A stretch of 64,000 nucleotides of DNA from Ponticoccus alexandrii (GCF_016806125.1 NZ_CP047166.1:3906001-3970000); one strand, 5' to 3'. Shown: positions 42,691 to 52,364, counted from the stretch's first letter. The notes: generated by a model from the sequence alone, not told the origin. Made by a program: numbers and translations.

Positions 42691-44106
42691 ATGTCCCCCA
42701 AGACGCTCTACGACAAAATCTGGGACGCCCACGTCGTCCACGAAGACACCGACGGCACCTGCCTTCTGTACATCGACCGCCACCTCGTCCACGAGGTCAC
42801 CAGCCCGCAGGCCTTCGAAGGGCTGCGCATGGCGGGCCGCAAGGTGCGCGCGCCGGAAAAGACCATCGCCGTGCCGGACCATAACGTCCCCACCACCGAG
42901 GGCCGCGAGAACCCCGAGGCGATGACCGAGGACAGCCGCATCCAGGTGGCCGCGCTGGACAAGAACGCCCGCGACTTCGGCGTGCACTATTACCCGGTGG
43001 ATGACATCCGTCAGGGCATCGTGCACATCGTCGGCCCGGAAAACGGCTGGACCCTGCCCGGCATGACCGTGGTCTGCGGCGACAGCCATACCGCGACCCA
43101 CGGCGCCTTCGGCGCGCTGGCGCATGGCATCGGCACCTCGGAGGTCGAGCATGTGCTGGCCACCCAGACGCTGATCCAGAAGAAGTCCAAGAACATGAAG
43201 GTCGAGATCACCGGCAAGCTGCGCCCCGGTGTGACCGCCAAGGACATCACGCTTTCGGTGATCGGCCACACCGGCACCGGCGGCGGCACCGGCTACGTGA
43301 TCGAATACTGCGGCGAGGCGATCCGCGAGTTGTCCATGGAAGGCCGCATGACGGTCTGCAACATGGCCATCGAAGGCGGCGCCCGCGCCGGCCTGATCGC
43401 CCCCGACCAGAAGACCTACGACTACGTCAAGGGCCGGGCGCATGCGCCCAAGGGCGCCCAGTACGAGGCGGCCCTGAACTGGTGGAAGACGCTTTATTCG
43501 GATGACGACGCCCATTGGGACAAGGTCGTGACCATCAAGGGCGAAGAGATCGAGCCGGTCGTGACCTGGGGCACCTCGCCCGAGGACGTGCTGCCGATCT
43601 CCGCCGTCGTGCCCTCGCCCGAGGACTTCAAGGGCGGCAAGGTCGAGGCGGTGAAGCGCGCGCTGGCCTACATGGACCTGACGCCGGGCCAGAAGCTGAC
43701 CGACGTGGCCATCGACACGGTCTTCATCGGGTCCTGCACCAATGGCCGGATCGAGGATCTGCGCGCCGCCGCCGAGGTGGTGAAGGGCAAGAAGATCAAG
43801 GTGACCCGCGCCATGGTCGTCCCTGGCTCGGGTCTTGTCCGGGCGCAGGCCGAGGAAGAGGGCCTGGCCGACATCTTCCGCGAGGCCGGTTTCGAATGGC
43901 GCCTTGCGGGCTGTTCCATGTGCCTTGCGATGAACCCCGACCAGCTGTCCGAGGGCGAGCGCTGCGCCTCGACCTCGAACCGCAACTTCGAGGGCCGTCA
44001 GGGCTACAAGGGCCGCACGCACCTCGTGTCCCCCGCCATGGCCGCCGCCGCCGCACTGACCGGTCACCTGACCGACGTGCGCGAGATGATGACCGAGACC
44101 GCATAA
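42691..44106 (+). CDS. leuC: 3-isopropylmalate dehydratase large subunit
   Basis: A 471-residue aconitase-family enzyme that, with LeuD, isomerises 2-isopropylmalate to 3-isopropylmalate in leucine synthesis. The start [16 protein letters not shown] is typical. The [4Fe-4S] ligands are in [18 protein letters not shown] and in [15 protein letters not shown]. Active-site blocks [20 protein letters not shown] and [14 protein letters not shown] are present. The family length is normal. leuD follows after 12 nt. Confidence 0.97.
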   Translation: MSPKTLYDKIWDAHVVHEDTDGTCLLYIDRHLVHEVTSPQAFEGLRMAGRKVRAPEKTIAVPDHNVPTTEGRENPEAMTEDSRIQVAALDKNARDFGVHYYPVDDIRQGIVHIVGPENGWTLPGMTVVCGDSHTATHGAFGALAHGIGTSEVEHVLATQTLIQKKSKNMKVEITGKLRPGVTAKDITLSVIGHTGTGGGTGYVIEYCGEAIRELSMEGRMTVCNMAIEGGARAGLIAPDQKTYDYVKGRAHAPKGAQYEAALNWWKTLYSDDDAHWDKVVTIKGEEIEPVVTWGTSPEDVLPISAVVPSPEDFKGGKVEAVKRALAYMDLTPGQKLTDVAIDTVFIGSCTNGRIEDLRAAAEVVKGKKIKVTRAMVVPGSGLVRAQAEEEGLADIFREAGFEWRLAGCSMCLAMNPDQLSEGERCASTSNRNFEGRQGYKGRTHLVSPAMAAAAALTGHLTDVREMMTETA

Positions 44107-44118
44107 GGACCGCCGACA

Positions 44119-44724
44119 ATGGAAAAGTTCGAGAAACTCACCGGGATCGCGGCGCCCATGCCGCTGGTCAACATCGACACCGACATGATCATCCCCAAGG
44201 TCTTTCTGAAGACCATCAAGCGGTCGGGCCTTGGCGTGAACCTCTTCGACGAGATGCGCTATGACCGGCAGGGCAACGAGATCCCCGATTTCGTGCTGAA
44301 CCAGCCGCAGTACCGCGCGGCCGAGATCATCGTGGCCGGTGACAACTTCGGCTGCGGATCGTCGCGCGAGCACGCGCCCTGGGCGCTGAAGGACTTCGGC
44401 ATCAAGTCGGTCATCTCGACCAGCTTCGCCGACATCTTCTACAACAACTGCTTCAAGAACGGCATCCTGCCCATCGTTCTGCCGCAAGAGGCTGTCGATG
44501 TGCTGATGAAGGACGCCGAAAAGGGGTCGAACGCGCGGATGATCGTGGATCTCGAGGCGCAGACCGTGACGACCTCGGACGGCGAAAGCTTTGCCTTCGA
44601 CGTCGACCCCTTCAAGAAGCATTGCCTGCTGGAAGGTCTGGACGACATCGGCCTGTCGATGGAGAAGGCACCCGCCATCGACGCCTTCGAGGCGAAAGCC
44701 GCGCAGGACCGTCCCTGGGTCTGA
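44119..44724 (+). CDS. leuD: 3-isopropylmalate dehydratase small subunit
   Basis: A 201-residue swivelling subunit of isopropylmalate isomerase. Family blocks are [40 protein letters not shown] and [20 protein letters not shown]. The length is normal. A GC hairpin terminator follows at 44754, so leuCD seem to end here, apart from leuB. Confidence 0.97.
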   Translation: MEKFEKLTGIAAPMPLVNIDTDMIIPKVFLKTIKRSGLGVNLFDEMRYDRQGNEIPDFVLNQPQYRAAEIIVAGDNFGCGSSREHAPWALKDFGIKSVISTSFADIFYNNCFKNGILPIVLPQEAVDVLMKDAEKGSNARMIVDLEAQTVTTSDGESFAFDVDPFKKHCLLEGLDDIGLSMEKAPAIDAFEAKAAQDRPWV

Positions 44725-44753
44725 CGCGCTGTCGCGATCACCGAGACCGTGTT

Positions 44754-44784
44754 AAGGGGGGCGTCGCGAAAGCGGCGCCCCTTT
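44754..44784 (+). terminator. intrinsic terminator after leuD
   Basis: An arm AAGGGGGGCGTCGC, a GAAA tetraloop and GCGGCGCCCCTTT form a long GC-rich stem followed by CTTG. It lies 29 nt after the leuD stop. Confidence 0.65.
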
Positions 44785-45051
44785 CTTGTGGGCAATTTCC
44801 CTTTCTCTACAAGATGCTGCGGCCTTCCCAAGGTCTGCCAAGACCCGGCCCGCGGAATGATGCAACGCGGCACCACCGGCCCCGCGAAACCGCGCGAAAC
44901 GCGGCGAAGACCGTCAATCGGCCTTGAGGCGTCACGGGAAAAGGGGCAAAACTGGGGCAAGATTGAGGCAACCCGCCGTAAAGTGCGGGAATCGGGATGG
45001 AACAAGGGCGCGGCATTGCATCGTGCCTGTCCGGAACGAAAGGGCAAAAAT

Positions 45052-45882
45052 GTGATCACACGGATGGTGACCGCCGCCGCGCGGGCAATTCTTGTGGCGT
45101 TGCTGATCGCGATGCCCGCGCTGGCCCTGCCCGGGGTTCGCGCCGAAAGCGCTCAGGTGGTCGCGCTGCTGTCCCTTGCCGCGGCGATGCTGACCTTCGT
45201 GGAATACGTCTCCGACAGCCCGTCCCTGATCGAATTCCGCGACGCCGCGCCGTTCAACCGCATCCGCTTTGTCGCCCTCTTCGCCATCGTGGCAATGCTG
45301 ACGCTGATCTGCCGCGGGCTGTTCTACCCCAGCCCGCTGACAGAGACGCTGTCGGGCATCGGCGCCGACGTCGGGGCAACGATGGACTTCCCCTTCTCGC
45401 CGGTGCGCCTGATGGTGCTTGTCCTGCCCGAAGACGCGCCGGACCGGCAGGCCCTGCTGATCCGCGCGCTTGCGGGCCTGTCCTACCTGACCTCTCTGAC
45501 CGTTCTGGTCACCTTCGTCGCGCTGGTGCGGCTGATGGACTGGCCGATCCGCAGGGGCGCCTTCAATTTCTGGGTGAACCTGCCGCTCTACGACCCGACC
45601 GCGGGCGGCGATATTCTGATGCGCCTCAAACGGGGCAGCCATATTAACGTGGCCTTAGGGTTTCTTCTGCCATTCCTGATCCCGGCGGCCCTGAAGGCTG
45701 CCTCGGCCTATGTGACTCCCCTGTCGCCGGTCGATCCGCAAACCCTGATCTGGACGATGGCAGCATGGGCCTTTCTACCGGCAAGCCTGATCATGCGGGG
45801 CGTGGCCCTGATGCGCATCGCCGTGCTGATCGAGGAAAAGCGCCGCCGCGCCTACGCACAGGCCCACGTGCAACCCGCCTGA
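45052..45882 (+). CDS. multi-pass membrane protein between leuD and leuB
   Basis: A 276-residue integral membrane protein with about six hydrophobic segments (AAARAILVALLIAMPALALP, VVALLSLAAAMLTFVEYVS, IRFVALFAIVAMLTLICRGL, LAGLSYLTSLTVLVTFVALV, GFLLPFLIPAALKA, FLPASLIMRGVALMRIAVL). A GTG start at 45052 is chosen after AAAGGG; ATG 45064 is the alternative. The 327 nt upstream contain only the leuD terminator. The gene's stop overlaps the next start. The order leuD - membrane protein - EEP protein - leuB is, as I recall, common in Rhodobacteraceae; the function is unknown. Confidence 0.75.
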   Translation: MITRMVTAAARAILVALLIAMPALALPGVRAESAQVVALLSLAAAMLTFVEYVSDSPSLIEFRDAAPFNRIRFVALFAIVAMLTLICRGLFYPSPLTETLSGIGADVGATMDFPFSPVRLMVLVLPEDAPDRQALLIRALAGLSYLTSLTVLVTFVALVRLMDWPIRRGAFNFWVNLPLYDPTAGGDILMRLKRGSHINVALGFLLPFLIPAALKAASAYVTPLSPVDPQTLIWTMAAWAFLPASLIMRGVALMRIAVLIEEKRRRAYAQAHVQPA

Positions 45883-46835
45883 TCCTTGCGCTGACCTATG
45901 TTCTGGTGCTTGCGCTGGCCGCCTCGGCAGAGCCGGTGCGCCTCGCCACATGGCACGGCGACTTCAGCCGCAAGGGCCCGGGCCTGCTGCTGAAAGAGCT
46001 GGAAAGCCGCGGCCCCGACCTCTCGACCATTCTCGGGGCGGGGCCGGACGTGCTGCTGCTGACGGATTTCGACTACGACGCCGGGGCAGCGGCACTGGGG
46101 GCCTTGCAACGGCGGTTGAAGGCAGCGGGCCTGGACCTGCCCCACCGGTTCGCGGCGCGGCCCAACACCGGGCTGGCGACGGGGCTTGACCTGGATGGCG
46201 ACGGCCTGCTGGGCGGGCCGCGTGACGCGCAGGGCTTTGGCTGGTTTTCCGGGCAGGGCGGCATGGCGGTTCTGGCGCGCTGGCCGGTATCACTGGCCGC
46301 CGATCGCAGCGCGACCCTGTGGAAGGACGTCCCCGACAGCGCGATTGCCGCCGACGACCCCGGCTTTGCGATGCAGCGCCTGTCCTCTGCCGCGCACTGG
46401 CAGCTAAGGGTCGCACTGCCCGGCGCCCCGCTGACCCTGCTGACACTGGCCGCGACGCCGCCGGTCTTCGACGGACCGGAGGATCGCAACGGCAGGCGCA
46501 ACCGTGACGAAGTGCTGCTATGGATCAGGGTGCTGGACGGCGCGCTTGGCCCCGCGCCAGTGGGGCCGGTGATCCTGCTCGGGAATTTCAACGTCGACCC
46601 CGAGCGGGGCGATGGCCGGCATGACGCCGCGCGCACGGTGCTTTCGCATCCCCGGTTCAGCGATCCGCACCCCGGGGCGGACACGGTGACATGGGACAGC
46701 ACGGGGCCGATGCGGGTCAGCTACGTCCTGCCCGACAAGGCGCTGTCCCTTGCCGGTGCCGGGATCACCCCGCCATCGCCGGACCCGGCGCTGGGACCGC
46801 ATCGGCTTGTCTGGGTCGACATCGCGCTCCCCTGA
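45879..46835 (+). CDS. exported endonuclease/exonuclease/phosphatase family protein
   Basis: About 318 residues with the EEP fold: [20 protein letters not shown] near the start, a central [20 protein letters not shown], and late blocks [20 protein letters not shown] (metal-binding Asn/Asp) and [15 protein letters not shown]. The terminal acid/base region is [10 protein letters not shown]. No ATG or GTG begins the frame at a sensible place. A CTG at 45879, overlapping the stop of the upstream gene (CTGA), gives a signal peptide ending LALAASA, so I propose that start. ATG 45765 would overlap the membrane protein by 118 nt. The substrate is unknown. Confidence 0.75.
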   Translation: MILALTYVLVLALAASAEPVRLATWHGDFSRKGPGLLLKELESRGPDLSTILGAGPDVLLLTDFDYDAGAAALGALQRRLKAAGLDLPHRFAARPNTGLATGLDLDGDGLLGGPRDAQGFGWFSGQGGMAVLARWPVSLAADRSATLWKDVPDSAIAADDPGFAMQRLSSAAHWQLRVALPGAPLTLLTLAATPPVFDGPEDRNGRRNRDEVLLWIRVLDGALGPAPVGPVILLGNFNVDPERGDGRHDAARTVLSHPRFSDPHPGADTVTWDSTGPMRVSYVLPDKALSLAGAGITPPSPDPALGPHRLVWVDIALP

Positions 46836-47079
46836 GCGTGACGGGGTCGCAACGCAGGTTCCATCTGAGCCGGACCCGGTGACGCGGCCCCTCCCTGCGG
46901 TCAAACCTACCTTTCCGGCCCACCGACCCGGATCAAAGCGCAAACTGCTCCGGCCTGCGCCAGCACCTTATCCGGGTACCGATAACGGAACCCCGGCTGG
47001 CCCGAGCGGCGCGCCTTTCTTGACGCCCCGTCCTGCCCGCGCTACGCGACTGCGGACCCACGACAAGAGGATGACCCGC

Positions 47080-48183
47080 ATGACCACCCCTTCGCTTCTT
47101 ATCCTGCCCGGTGACGGGATCGGCCCCGAAGTCATGGCGGAGGTGCGCAAGGTCATCGACTGGTACGGCGCCAAGCGCGATCTCGCCTTCGACGTCTCCG
47201 AAGACCTCGTCGGCGGCTGCGCCTACGACAAGCACGGCACCCCCCTGCACGACGACACCATGGCCAAGGCGCAAGAGGTCGACGCGGTACTTCTGGGCGC
47301 CGTCGGCGGGCCGCAGTACGACTCGCTCGACTTCAGCCTGAAGCCCGAGCGTGGCCTGCTGCGCCTGCGCAAGGAAATGGACCTGTTTGCCAACCTGCGC
47401 CCGGCACAGTGCTTCGACGCGCTGGCGGATTTCAGCAGCCTCAAGAAGGACGTCGTCGCCGGTCTGGACATCATGATCGTGCGCGAACTGACTTCGGGCA
47501 TTTACTTCGGCGAGCCGCGTGGCATCATCGAAGAGGGCAACGAGCGCGTCGGCATCAACACCCAGCGCTACACCGAGTCTGAAATCGACCGCGTGGCGCG
47601 CAATGCCTTCGAGCTTGCGATGCGCCGCAACAAGAAGCTGTGCTCGATGGAAAAGGCCAACGTCATGGAATCGGGCGTGCTGTGGCGCGAGGTCGTGACC
47701 GAGGTCGGCAAGGACTACCCCGAGGTCGAGCTGTCGCACATGTACGCCGACGCGGGCGCCATGCAGCTGTGCCGCTGGCCCAAGCAGTTCGACGTGATCG
47801 TCACCGACAACCTGTTCGGCGACCTCTTGTCTGACGCCGCCGCCATGCTGACCGGCTCGCTGGGCATGCTGCCCTCCGCCAGCCTCGGCGCGCCGATGGC
47901 CAATGGCCGCCCCAAGGCCATGTACGAGCCGGTGCACGGCTCCGCGCCCGACATCGCGGGTCAGGGTAAGGCGAATCCCATCGCCTGCGTCCTCTCCTTC
48001 GCCATGGCGCTGCGCTACTCCTTCGATCAGGGCGAAGAGGCGACGCGCCTCGAGAAGGCCATCGAGAAGGTGCTGGCGGACGGTTACCGCACCGCGGACC
48101 TGCTGGGTGAAGAGGGCAAGGACCCGGTCTCGACCTCGCAGATGGGCGACGCCATCATCGCGGCGCTGGACGCCTCGCTGTAA
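47080..48183 (+). CDS. leuB: 3-isopropylmalate dehydrogenase
   Basis: A 367-residue NAD-dependent beta-decarboxylating dehydrogenase producing 2-oxoisocaproate. It begins [20 protein letters not shown]. The substrate and metal blocks are [34 protein letters not shown], the catalytic Lys in [15 protein letters not shown] and the Asp set in [15 protein letters not shown]. The NAD motif is [23 protein letters not shown] 47080 is preferred over ATG 47071 because the AGAGG site then has a 9-nt spacing. The 244 nt upstream hold no gene. Confidence 0.97.
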   Translation: MTTPSLLILPGDGIGPEVMAEVRKVIDWYGAKRDLAFDVSEDLVGGCAYDKHGTPLHDDTMAKAQEVDAVLLGAVGGPQYDSLDFSLKPERGLLRLRKEMDLFANLRPAQCFDALADFSSLKKDVVAGLDIMIVRELTSGIYFGEPRGIIEEGNERVGINTQRYTESEIDRVARNAFELAMRRNKKLCSMEKANVMESGVLWREVVTEVGKDYPEVELSHMYADAGAMQLCRWPKQFDVIVTDNLFGDLLSDAAAMLTGSLGMLPSASLGAPMANGRPKAMYEPVHGSAPDIAGQGKANPIACVLSFAMALRYSFDQGEEATRLEKAIEKVLADGYRTADLLGEEGKDPVSTSQMGDAIIAALDASL

Positions 48184-48192
48184 GACGCTTCC

Positions 48193-48216
48193 GGCCCCTG
48201 CCTCGCGGCGGGGGCC
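48193..48216 (+). terminator. GC hairpin after leuB
   Basis: GGCCCCTGCC, loop TCGC, GGCGGGGGCC forms a 10-bp stem with one G-T pair, 10 nt after the leuB stop. No T tract follows. Confidence 0.5.
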
Positions 48217-48444
48217 ATCGACCGGATGCGCGGCGACCGCTCTCGCCGCGCGCGGATCAAGCTCAGGCCCGCAGTGCGTTGCCTCGGTGTCTTCGATCCG
48301 ACCCAACCTTGTCCAAATATTCACCTTTCGCGCGCATCCATCGGGCGTGGTACGGGAATTGGCCGATGCCCGGTGCGCATGCTTGCATCCCGACAAGGGC
48401 TGTGAATAGCGTCCGGGTACATGCTCCAGACAGGCGACTCCTAC

Positions 48445-49395
48445 ATGACCTCCAATGCGAAAGGCGCGCTCTTCGCGCTGCTCTCCTTCGGTGCTTTCGC
48501 AACCCATGACGTCGTGGTCAAAGCCCTCGGCGCGACCTATTCGCCCTTCCAGATCATCTTCTTCTCGACGCTGCTCTCCTTCCCGCTTGTCACCTTCATG
48601 CTGATGCGCGACCGTACCCCCGGAACACTGATCCCGGTCCACCCGTGGTGGACGGCGCTGCGTACCGGGGCGGCGGTCATCAACGGCATGTGCGCCTTCT
48701 ATGCCTTCACCGTGCTGCCGCTGGCGCAGACCTACGCCATCCTCTTCGCCACACCGCTGGTCATCACCCTTCTGTCGGTGCCGATCCTTGGCGAGAAGGT
48801 CGGCTGGCGGCGCAGCCTGGCCGTCTGCGTCGGGCTGGCAGGGGTCATGGTGGTGCTGCGGCCCGGGTCGCACCCGCTGTCCTCGGGCCATTTCGCCGCC
48901 ATGGGCTGCGCCATCTTCGGCGCGACCTCGGCGATCATCGTGCGCAAGATCGGGCAGGACGAACGGCCCGCCGTGCTGCTGCTGTACCCGATGGCGGCGA
49001 ACTTCGTCGTGGTCGGCGGCCTGATGGTCGCGGTCTACAAGCCCATGCCGCTGCCCGACCTCGGCGGCGCGGCGCTGATTTCAATGCTGGGCTTCGTCGC
49101 GGGGCTGTGCCTGATCGCCGCCTACAAGGCCGGAGAGGCCGCCATCGTGGCGCCGATGCAGTATTCCCAGATCATCTGGGCGACGGCCTACGGCTGGTTT
49201 CTGTTCGACGAGGTGGTGGACCGCTTCACCGTGATCGGCGCCGCGATCATCATCGCCTCGGGCGTCTACATCGTGGTGCGGGAAAGCACGCGGGGCGGCT
49301 CGTCCCAGACGCCAGTGCTGCGCACCCGGTCGCGCGGCTATGGATCGTCTTTTCGGATCTCCCCGTTCCTGCGCCGCACAAATGCCGGAAACTGA
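48445..49395 (+). CDS. DMT-superfamily (EamA) transporter
   Basis: A 316-residue inner-membrane protein with two EamA halves and about ten membrane segments. The N-terminal half has FALLSFGAFATHDVVVKALG and the helix-4 region YAFTVLPLAQTYAILFATP. The C-terminal half has LIAAYKAGEAAIVAPMQYSQ and IIWATAYGWFLFDEVVDRF. The cytosolic tail is rich in Arg and Ser. ATG 48445 (MTSNAKG) is chosen; ATG 48421 is possible. Substrate unknown; such transporters often export amino acids or related metabolites. Confidence 0.87.
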   Translation: MTSNAKGALFALLSFGAFATHDVVVKALGATYSPFQIIFFSTLLSFPLVTFMLMRDRTPGTLIPVHPWWTALRTGAAVINGMCAFYAFTVLPLAQTYAILFATPLVITLLSVPILGEKVGWRRSLAVCVGLAGVMVVLRPGSHPLSSGHFAAMGCAIFGATSAIIVRKIGQDERPAVLLLYPMAANFVVVGGLMVAVYKPMPLPDLGGAALISMLGFVAGLCLIAAYKAGEAAIVAPMQYSQIIWATAYGWFLFDEVVDRFTVIGAAIIIASGVYIVVRESTRGGSSQTPVLRTRSRGYGSSFRISPFLRRTNAGN

Positions 49396-49439
49396 GGCTT
49401 GCCAAAGGCGCCAGCCTCGGCTATCCCGCCCGCCACGGT

Positions 49440-49516
49440 CGGAGTGTAGCGCAGCCTGGTAGCGCACCTGCTTCGGGAGCAGGGGGTCGGAGGTTCGAAT
49501 CCTCTCACTCCGACCA
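49440..49516 (+). tRNA. tRNA-Pro (anticodon CGG)
   Basis: A 77-nt cloverleaf with acceptor arms CGGAGTG and CACTCCG, discriminator A and encoded CCA. The anticodon arm is CCTGC-TTCGGGA-GCAGG, giving anticodon CGG, and the T loop is GTTCGAATC. The first base pair C-G is typical of proline tRNAs. Confidence 0.97.
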
Positions 49517-49521
49517 ATTGA

Positions 49522-49543
49522 AAAGGGCCCCTTGGGGCCCTTT
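49522..49543 (+). terminator. intrinsic terminator of tRNA-Pro
   Basis: AAAGGGCCCC-TT-GGGGCCCTTT forms a perfect 10-bp stem 5 nt after the tRNA, followed by GTCGTTT. Confidence 0.8.
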
Positions 49544-49589
49544 GTCGTTTCCGGCCGTTTCGGCGCCCGTATGGACAGCGATGGGCCCC

Positions 49590-51092
49590 CTATTCGGCGG
49601 CAATCCCGTCCGAGGCGCCAAAGCTGTCGTCAAAGCCCTTCATCTGGTCCTCGGCCCAGAAGCGCACGTCCTGCCGCGCCACGATCTCGCGGTTCTCGGC
49701 CATGCGCCCGCGCCGCTCGTCCTCGGGCAGTTCGAGGGCGAAAAGGATCGCGCTGTCCATGGACTTGTGCGAGAAGGGGTTCGTCGGCACCGCCGCGCCC
49801 AGTTCGACCGCCGCGCCCGCGAATTCCGACAGCACCAGCACGCCGTCGCCGTCCGTCCGCGCCGCGCAGTATTCCTTGCAGACAAGGTTCATCCCGTCCG
49901 CCAGCGGCGTGATCCATGCCACCTCGGCGGCGCGGTAGTAGGCCACCAGATCCTTGAAGGGCACCGGGCGCGAGATCAGCGCCACCGGCTGCCATTCGAA
50001 GGTGCCGTAGCGCCCGTTGATGCGCCCTGCGATGGCCTCCAGCGCCTCTTGGATCTCGACGTAGGCGGTCATGTTGGCATTGGCCGCGACCGAGACATGC
50101 ATCAGGCGCACGGACCCGCGCAGGCCGGGGTTCGATTCCAGCAGGCGCTCGAAGCTTTCAAGCTGTTCGATGCCGCCCTTGGTGTAGTCGGTGCGCCCGA
50201 CCGAGAGGATCAGCTTGGCATCGCCCTTCTCGGCCCGGATCTCCTGCACGCGGGCCTCTGTCTCTTCGCTGGTGGCCAGCGATTCGATATAGCCCACGTC
50301 CACGCCGACCGGGCTGGCCAGCAGCCGGACGGTCCGGCCCTGATAGTCGAGGTCGGTGACGACGGACTGTTCCGACAGCGCCGAGGTTTCGGTCGTCATC
50401 TCGGGCTTCACCTTCTGGCGCTTCAGCGTGTCGACCTCCAGCAGAGAGCGCGCGGCAGAGACGAAGTTGTTCACGTAGCGCGGGATGTGGAAGCCCACGA
50501 CATCGCAGCACAGCAGCGATTCGAGGATCTCCTTGCGCCACGGCAGCACGTTGAAGATATCGGCGCCCGGGAAGGGCGTGTGGTGGAAGAAGCTGATCTT
50601 CACGTCGGGCCGCAGGGTGCGCAGGTAGCCCGGCACCAGCCACAGGTTGTAGTCGTGCACCCAGACCACGGCCCCCTGCGCGGCCTCGGCGGCGGCGGCC
50701 TCGGCAAAGGCCCAGTTCACCTCGCGGAAGGTCGGCCAGTCGACGGGGTCGTAGTTGTAGCGTTCCTTGAAGCCGTGCAGGATCGGCCAGAAGGCCTCTT
50801 TCGACGAGACGTGGTAAAAGCTGCTCACCTGCTCCTTGGTCAGAGGCAGGCGCGAGACGGTGTATGTGCCGTGCTGGTCGTCGATCTCGATCACGCGTTC
50901 GAACCCGGGATTGGCCGGGTCGGCGGCCTCTTTCCATGCCACCCACGCGCCCTTGTCCACACGGCCGAAGAAGCTTTTCAGCGTCGGCACGATGCCGTTC
51001 GGACTTTTGTTCTCGCGGTATTCCGTTTTGCCGCTCACCTCGACCTCTTCGTAAGGCTGGCGGTGGTAGACGATAACTAGATCGGACGGCAT
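49590..51092 (-). CDS. ggpS: glucosylglycerol-phosphate synthase
   Basis: A 500-residue GT20 enzyme that joins ADP-glucose to glycerol 3-phosphate, the first step of the compatible solute glucosylglycerol. The N-terminus LVIVYHRQPYEEV and KSPNGIVPTLKSFFGRVDKG match GgpS rather than trehalose-phosphate synthase. Catalytic blocks include VVWVHDYNLWLVPGYLR, SFFHHTPFPGADIFNVLPWR, LSVGRTDYTKGGIEQLESFE and ITPLADGMNLVCKEYCAA. GAAAGGAG precedes the ATG. It starts 4 nt after the ggpP stop, so the pair forms an operon. Confidence 0.88.
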   Translation of the reverse strand: MPSDLVIVYHRQPYEEVEVSGKTEYRENKSPNGIVPTLKSFFGRVDKGAWVAWKEAADPANPGFERVIEIDDQHGTYTVSRLPLTKEQVSSFYHVSSKEAFWPILHGFKERYNYDPVDWPTFREVNWAFAEAAAAEAAQGAVVWVHDYNLWLVPGYLRTLRPDVKISFFHHTPFPGADIFNVLPWRKEILESLLCCDVVGFHIPRYVNNFVSAARSLLEVDTLKRQKVKPEMTTETSALSEQSVVTDLDYQGRTVRLLASPVGVDVGYIESLATSEETEARVQEIRAEKGDAKLILSVGRTDYTKGGIEQLESFERLLESNPGLRGSVRLMHVSVAANANMTAYVEIQEALEAIAGRINGRYGTFEWQPVALISRPVPFKDLVAYYRAAEVAWITPLADGMNLVCKEYCAARTDGDGVLVLSEFAGAAVELGAAVPTNPFSHKSMDSAILFALELPEDERRGRMAENREIVARQDVRFWAEDQMKGFDDSFGASDGIAAE

Positions 51093-51096
51093 TGGA

Positions 51097-51879
51097 TCAG
51101 GCTCCTTTCGGGATGTCGTGAAGGTCGAGGGCAGCGATGGCTTCCATGATGCCGGCGGCACCATGGGCTTCGGCCCGGTAGACCGTGGCGCAGTCGGCCA
51201 GTTCGGCGACCAGCGCGGGTTCGGAATTGCCGACCGCGACGGCGGGCAGGCCAGAGGCCAGCATCGACAGGTCGTTCAGCGTGTCCCCTGCGCACAGCAC
51301 GCGTGCCTCGGGGATGTTCAGGTGCTGCACCAACCGGCGGATGGACGGCCCCTTCGACACGCCGCGTGGCAGCACGTCGAAATAGCGGTTGTCGGAAATC
51401 AGCCAGTCGTGGCCCAGATCCGCGACGATCTGTTTGGCAGAGGGGTCGAAACCCGCCGCATCGAGGTCATAGCTGACGCGATAGCGAAAGGCGGTGGGTT
51501 GCAGCGTCAGGCCCGGATGCCCCTCCAACAGGGCAGCGACCTGCGGCCCGGCCTCGCCCCAGCGCGCGGCTATGTCCTCCTCCAGTGCCGGGATCGGATC
51601 GACATGGCCGTCGGGGCGCACCTCGGCGATGGTGGTGCCCACGTCACCCACCACGTACTCCGGCCATGGCAGCCCTTCTTCGCGGCACATCTGCATGATG
51701 AACGCCGGGTCGCGCCCGGTGACGAAGATCAGCCCGACAGAAGCGCGGTTTTCTTCGATCCACTGGTAAAGTCTGGCCCGGGCCTCGTCGGACCCGCCAA
51801 GGAAGGTGCCGTCGAGGTCGGTCGCAAGAACCATGCGGCGGTCGGCGATCACGGGGCGGGGGGACGCATGGACGGTCAT
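51097..51879 (-). CDS. ggpP: HAD phosphatase, probable glucosylglycerol-3-phosphatase
   Basis: A 260-residue HAD-IIB (Cof-type/sucrose-phosphatase-like) phosphatase. The nucleophile motif is LATDLDGTFLGGSDE, motif II is LIFVTGRDPAF, motif III includes the lysine in RGVSKGPSIRRLVQHL, and motif IV is VLCAGDTLNDLSML. It is assigned to glucosylglycerol phosphate from its tight linkage to ggpS; sequence alone would allow sucrose- or mannosylglycerate-type substrates. GGAGAAAC precedes the ATG. That ATG overlaps the stop of a 38-codon leader ORF. Confidence 0.8.
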   Translation of the reverse strand: MTVHASPRPVIADRRMVLATDLDGTFLGGSDEARARLYQWIEENRASVGLIFVTGRDPAFIMQMCREEGLPWPEYVVGDVGTTIAEVRPDGHVDPIPALEEDIAARWGEAGPQVAALLEGHPGLTLQPTAFRYRVSYDLDAAGFDPSAKQIVADLGHDWLISDNRYFDVLPRGVSKGPSIRRLVQHLNIPEARVLCAGDTLNDLSMLASGLPAVAVGNSEPALVAELADCATVYRAEAHGAAGIMEAIAALDLHDIPKGA

Positions 51880-51992
51880 CGGGTTTCTCCAAAGTGCAAC
51901 GCCGTGTCGGGCGAGGGCTGCGCCCGCGAGAAGCCGGACGCGGCAGGGTGCGACGGGTCGGCGGTCACGGAACTCGGTGCACATTCTTTCAT
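51876..51992 (-). CDS. 38-codon leader ORF coupled to ggpP
   Basis: An ATG ORF with an excellent ribosome site (AAAGGAG, 5 nt upstream). The product begins MKECAPSSVTADPS, contains SHPAASGFSRAQP and ends ALHFGETR. Its TGA overlaps the ggpP ATG (ATGA). There is no hydrophobic segment. The strong initiation site and exact overlap argue for translation, with ggpP and ggpS expression coupled to it. It may act as a cis leader rather than a functional protein. Confidence 0.5.
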   Translation of the reverse strand: MKECAPSSVTADPSHPAASGFSRAQPSPDTALHFGETR

Positions 51993-52134
51993 AAGAGCTC
52001 CTTTCGGGGGCTCGGGACGGGCTGACAGAGCAGATGACGCGCACCCCGCCGGAGGGGTCCGGCCCTTGTCCGGGGCGAGGGCACGACAGGTGCCCGGCGC
52101 GGCGATGCCCCGAAGACCGCAAGGCCCCCGAGGC

Positions 52135-52153
52135 GGGTCAGGGCGTCTGACCC
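52135..52153. promoter_or_regulatory. inverted repeat between ggpP and the FGGY kinase gene
   Basis: GGGTCAG-GGCGT-CTGACCC, a perfect 7-bp inverted repeat with a 5-nt centre, in the 372-nt divergent gap (51993-52364). It may be a protein-binding site. The rest of the gap shows only the LacI-like site at 52255. Confidence 0.35.
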
Positions 52154-52254
52154 ATGCCCCAAAAGGGTAGGCCCCCGCGCCAGAGGGTCAAGGCAAAATT
52201 GCCGCAGTGCAGCGAAACCCTTGCAAAGCCCCGCCTTTCCGCCTGCCAAATGGG

Positions 52255-52270
52255 ATGTTAGGGGTAACAT
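52255..52270. promoter_or_regulatory. LacI-type operator candidate upstream of the FGGY kinase
   Basis: ATGTTA-GGGG-TAACAT is a perfect inverted repeat (extended to GATGTTA/TAACATC), 94 nt before the kinase start. Its spacing and half-sites resemble operators of LacI-family sugar repressors. No LacI-family gene is in the window. Confidence 0.4.
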
Positions 52271-52364
52271 CGTTCGGAACGCGGCAGGCGGCGGACCCGC
52301 TGGGCAGTTGTGCCCCGGCGGGCTGCGTAACAGCCTGAACCGCAAGCATCAGGGAGCGCGGGGC

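Noticed and set aside
45051-45060. TGTGATCACA as a CRP/FNR-type site
   Set aside because: The 10-nt palindrome includes the GTG start codon of the membrane protein and is shorter than a full CRP site; position argues against transcriptional control.
49590-51092. Trehalose-6-phosphate synthase OtsA
   Set aside because: The N-terminal HRQPYEEV and SPNGIVPTLKSFF blocks and the adjacent HAD phosphatase fit GgpS better.
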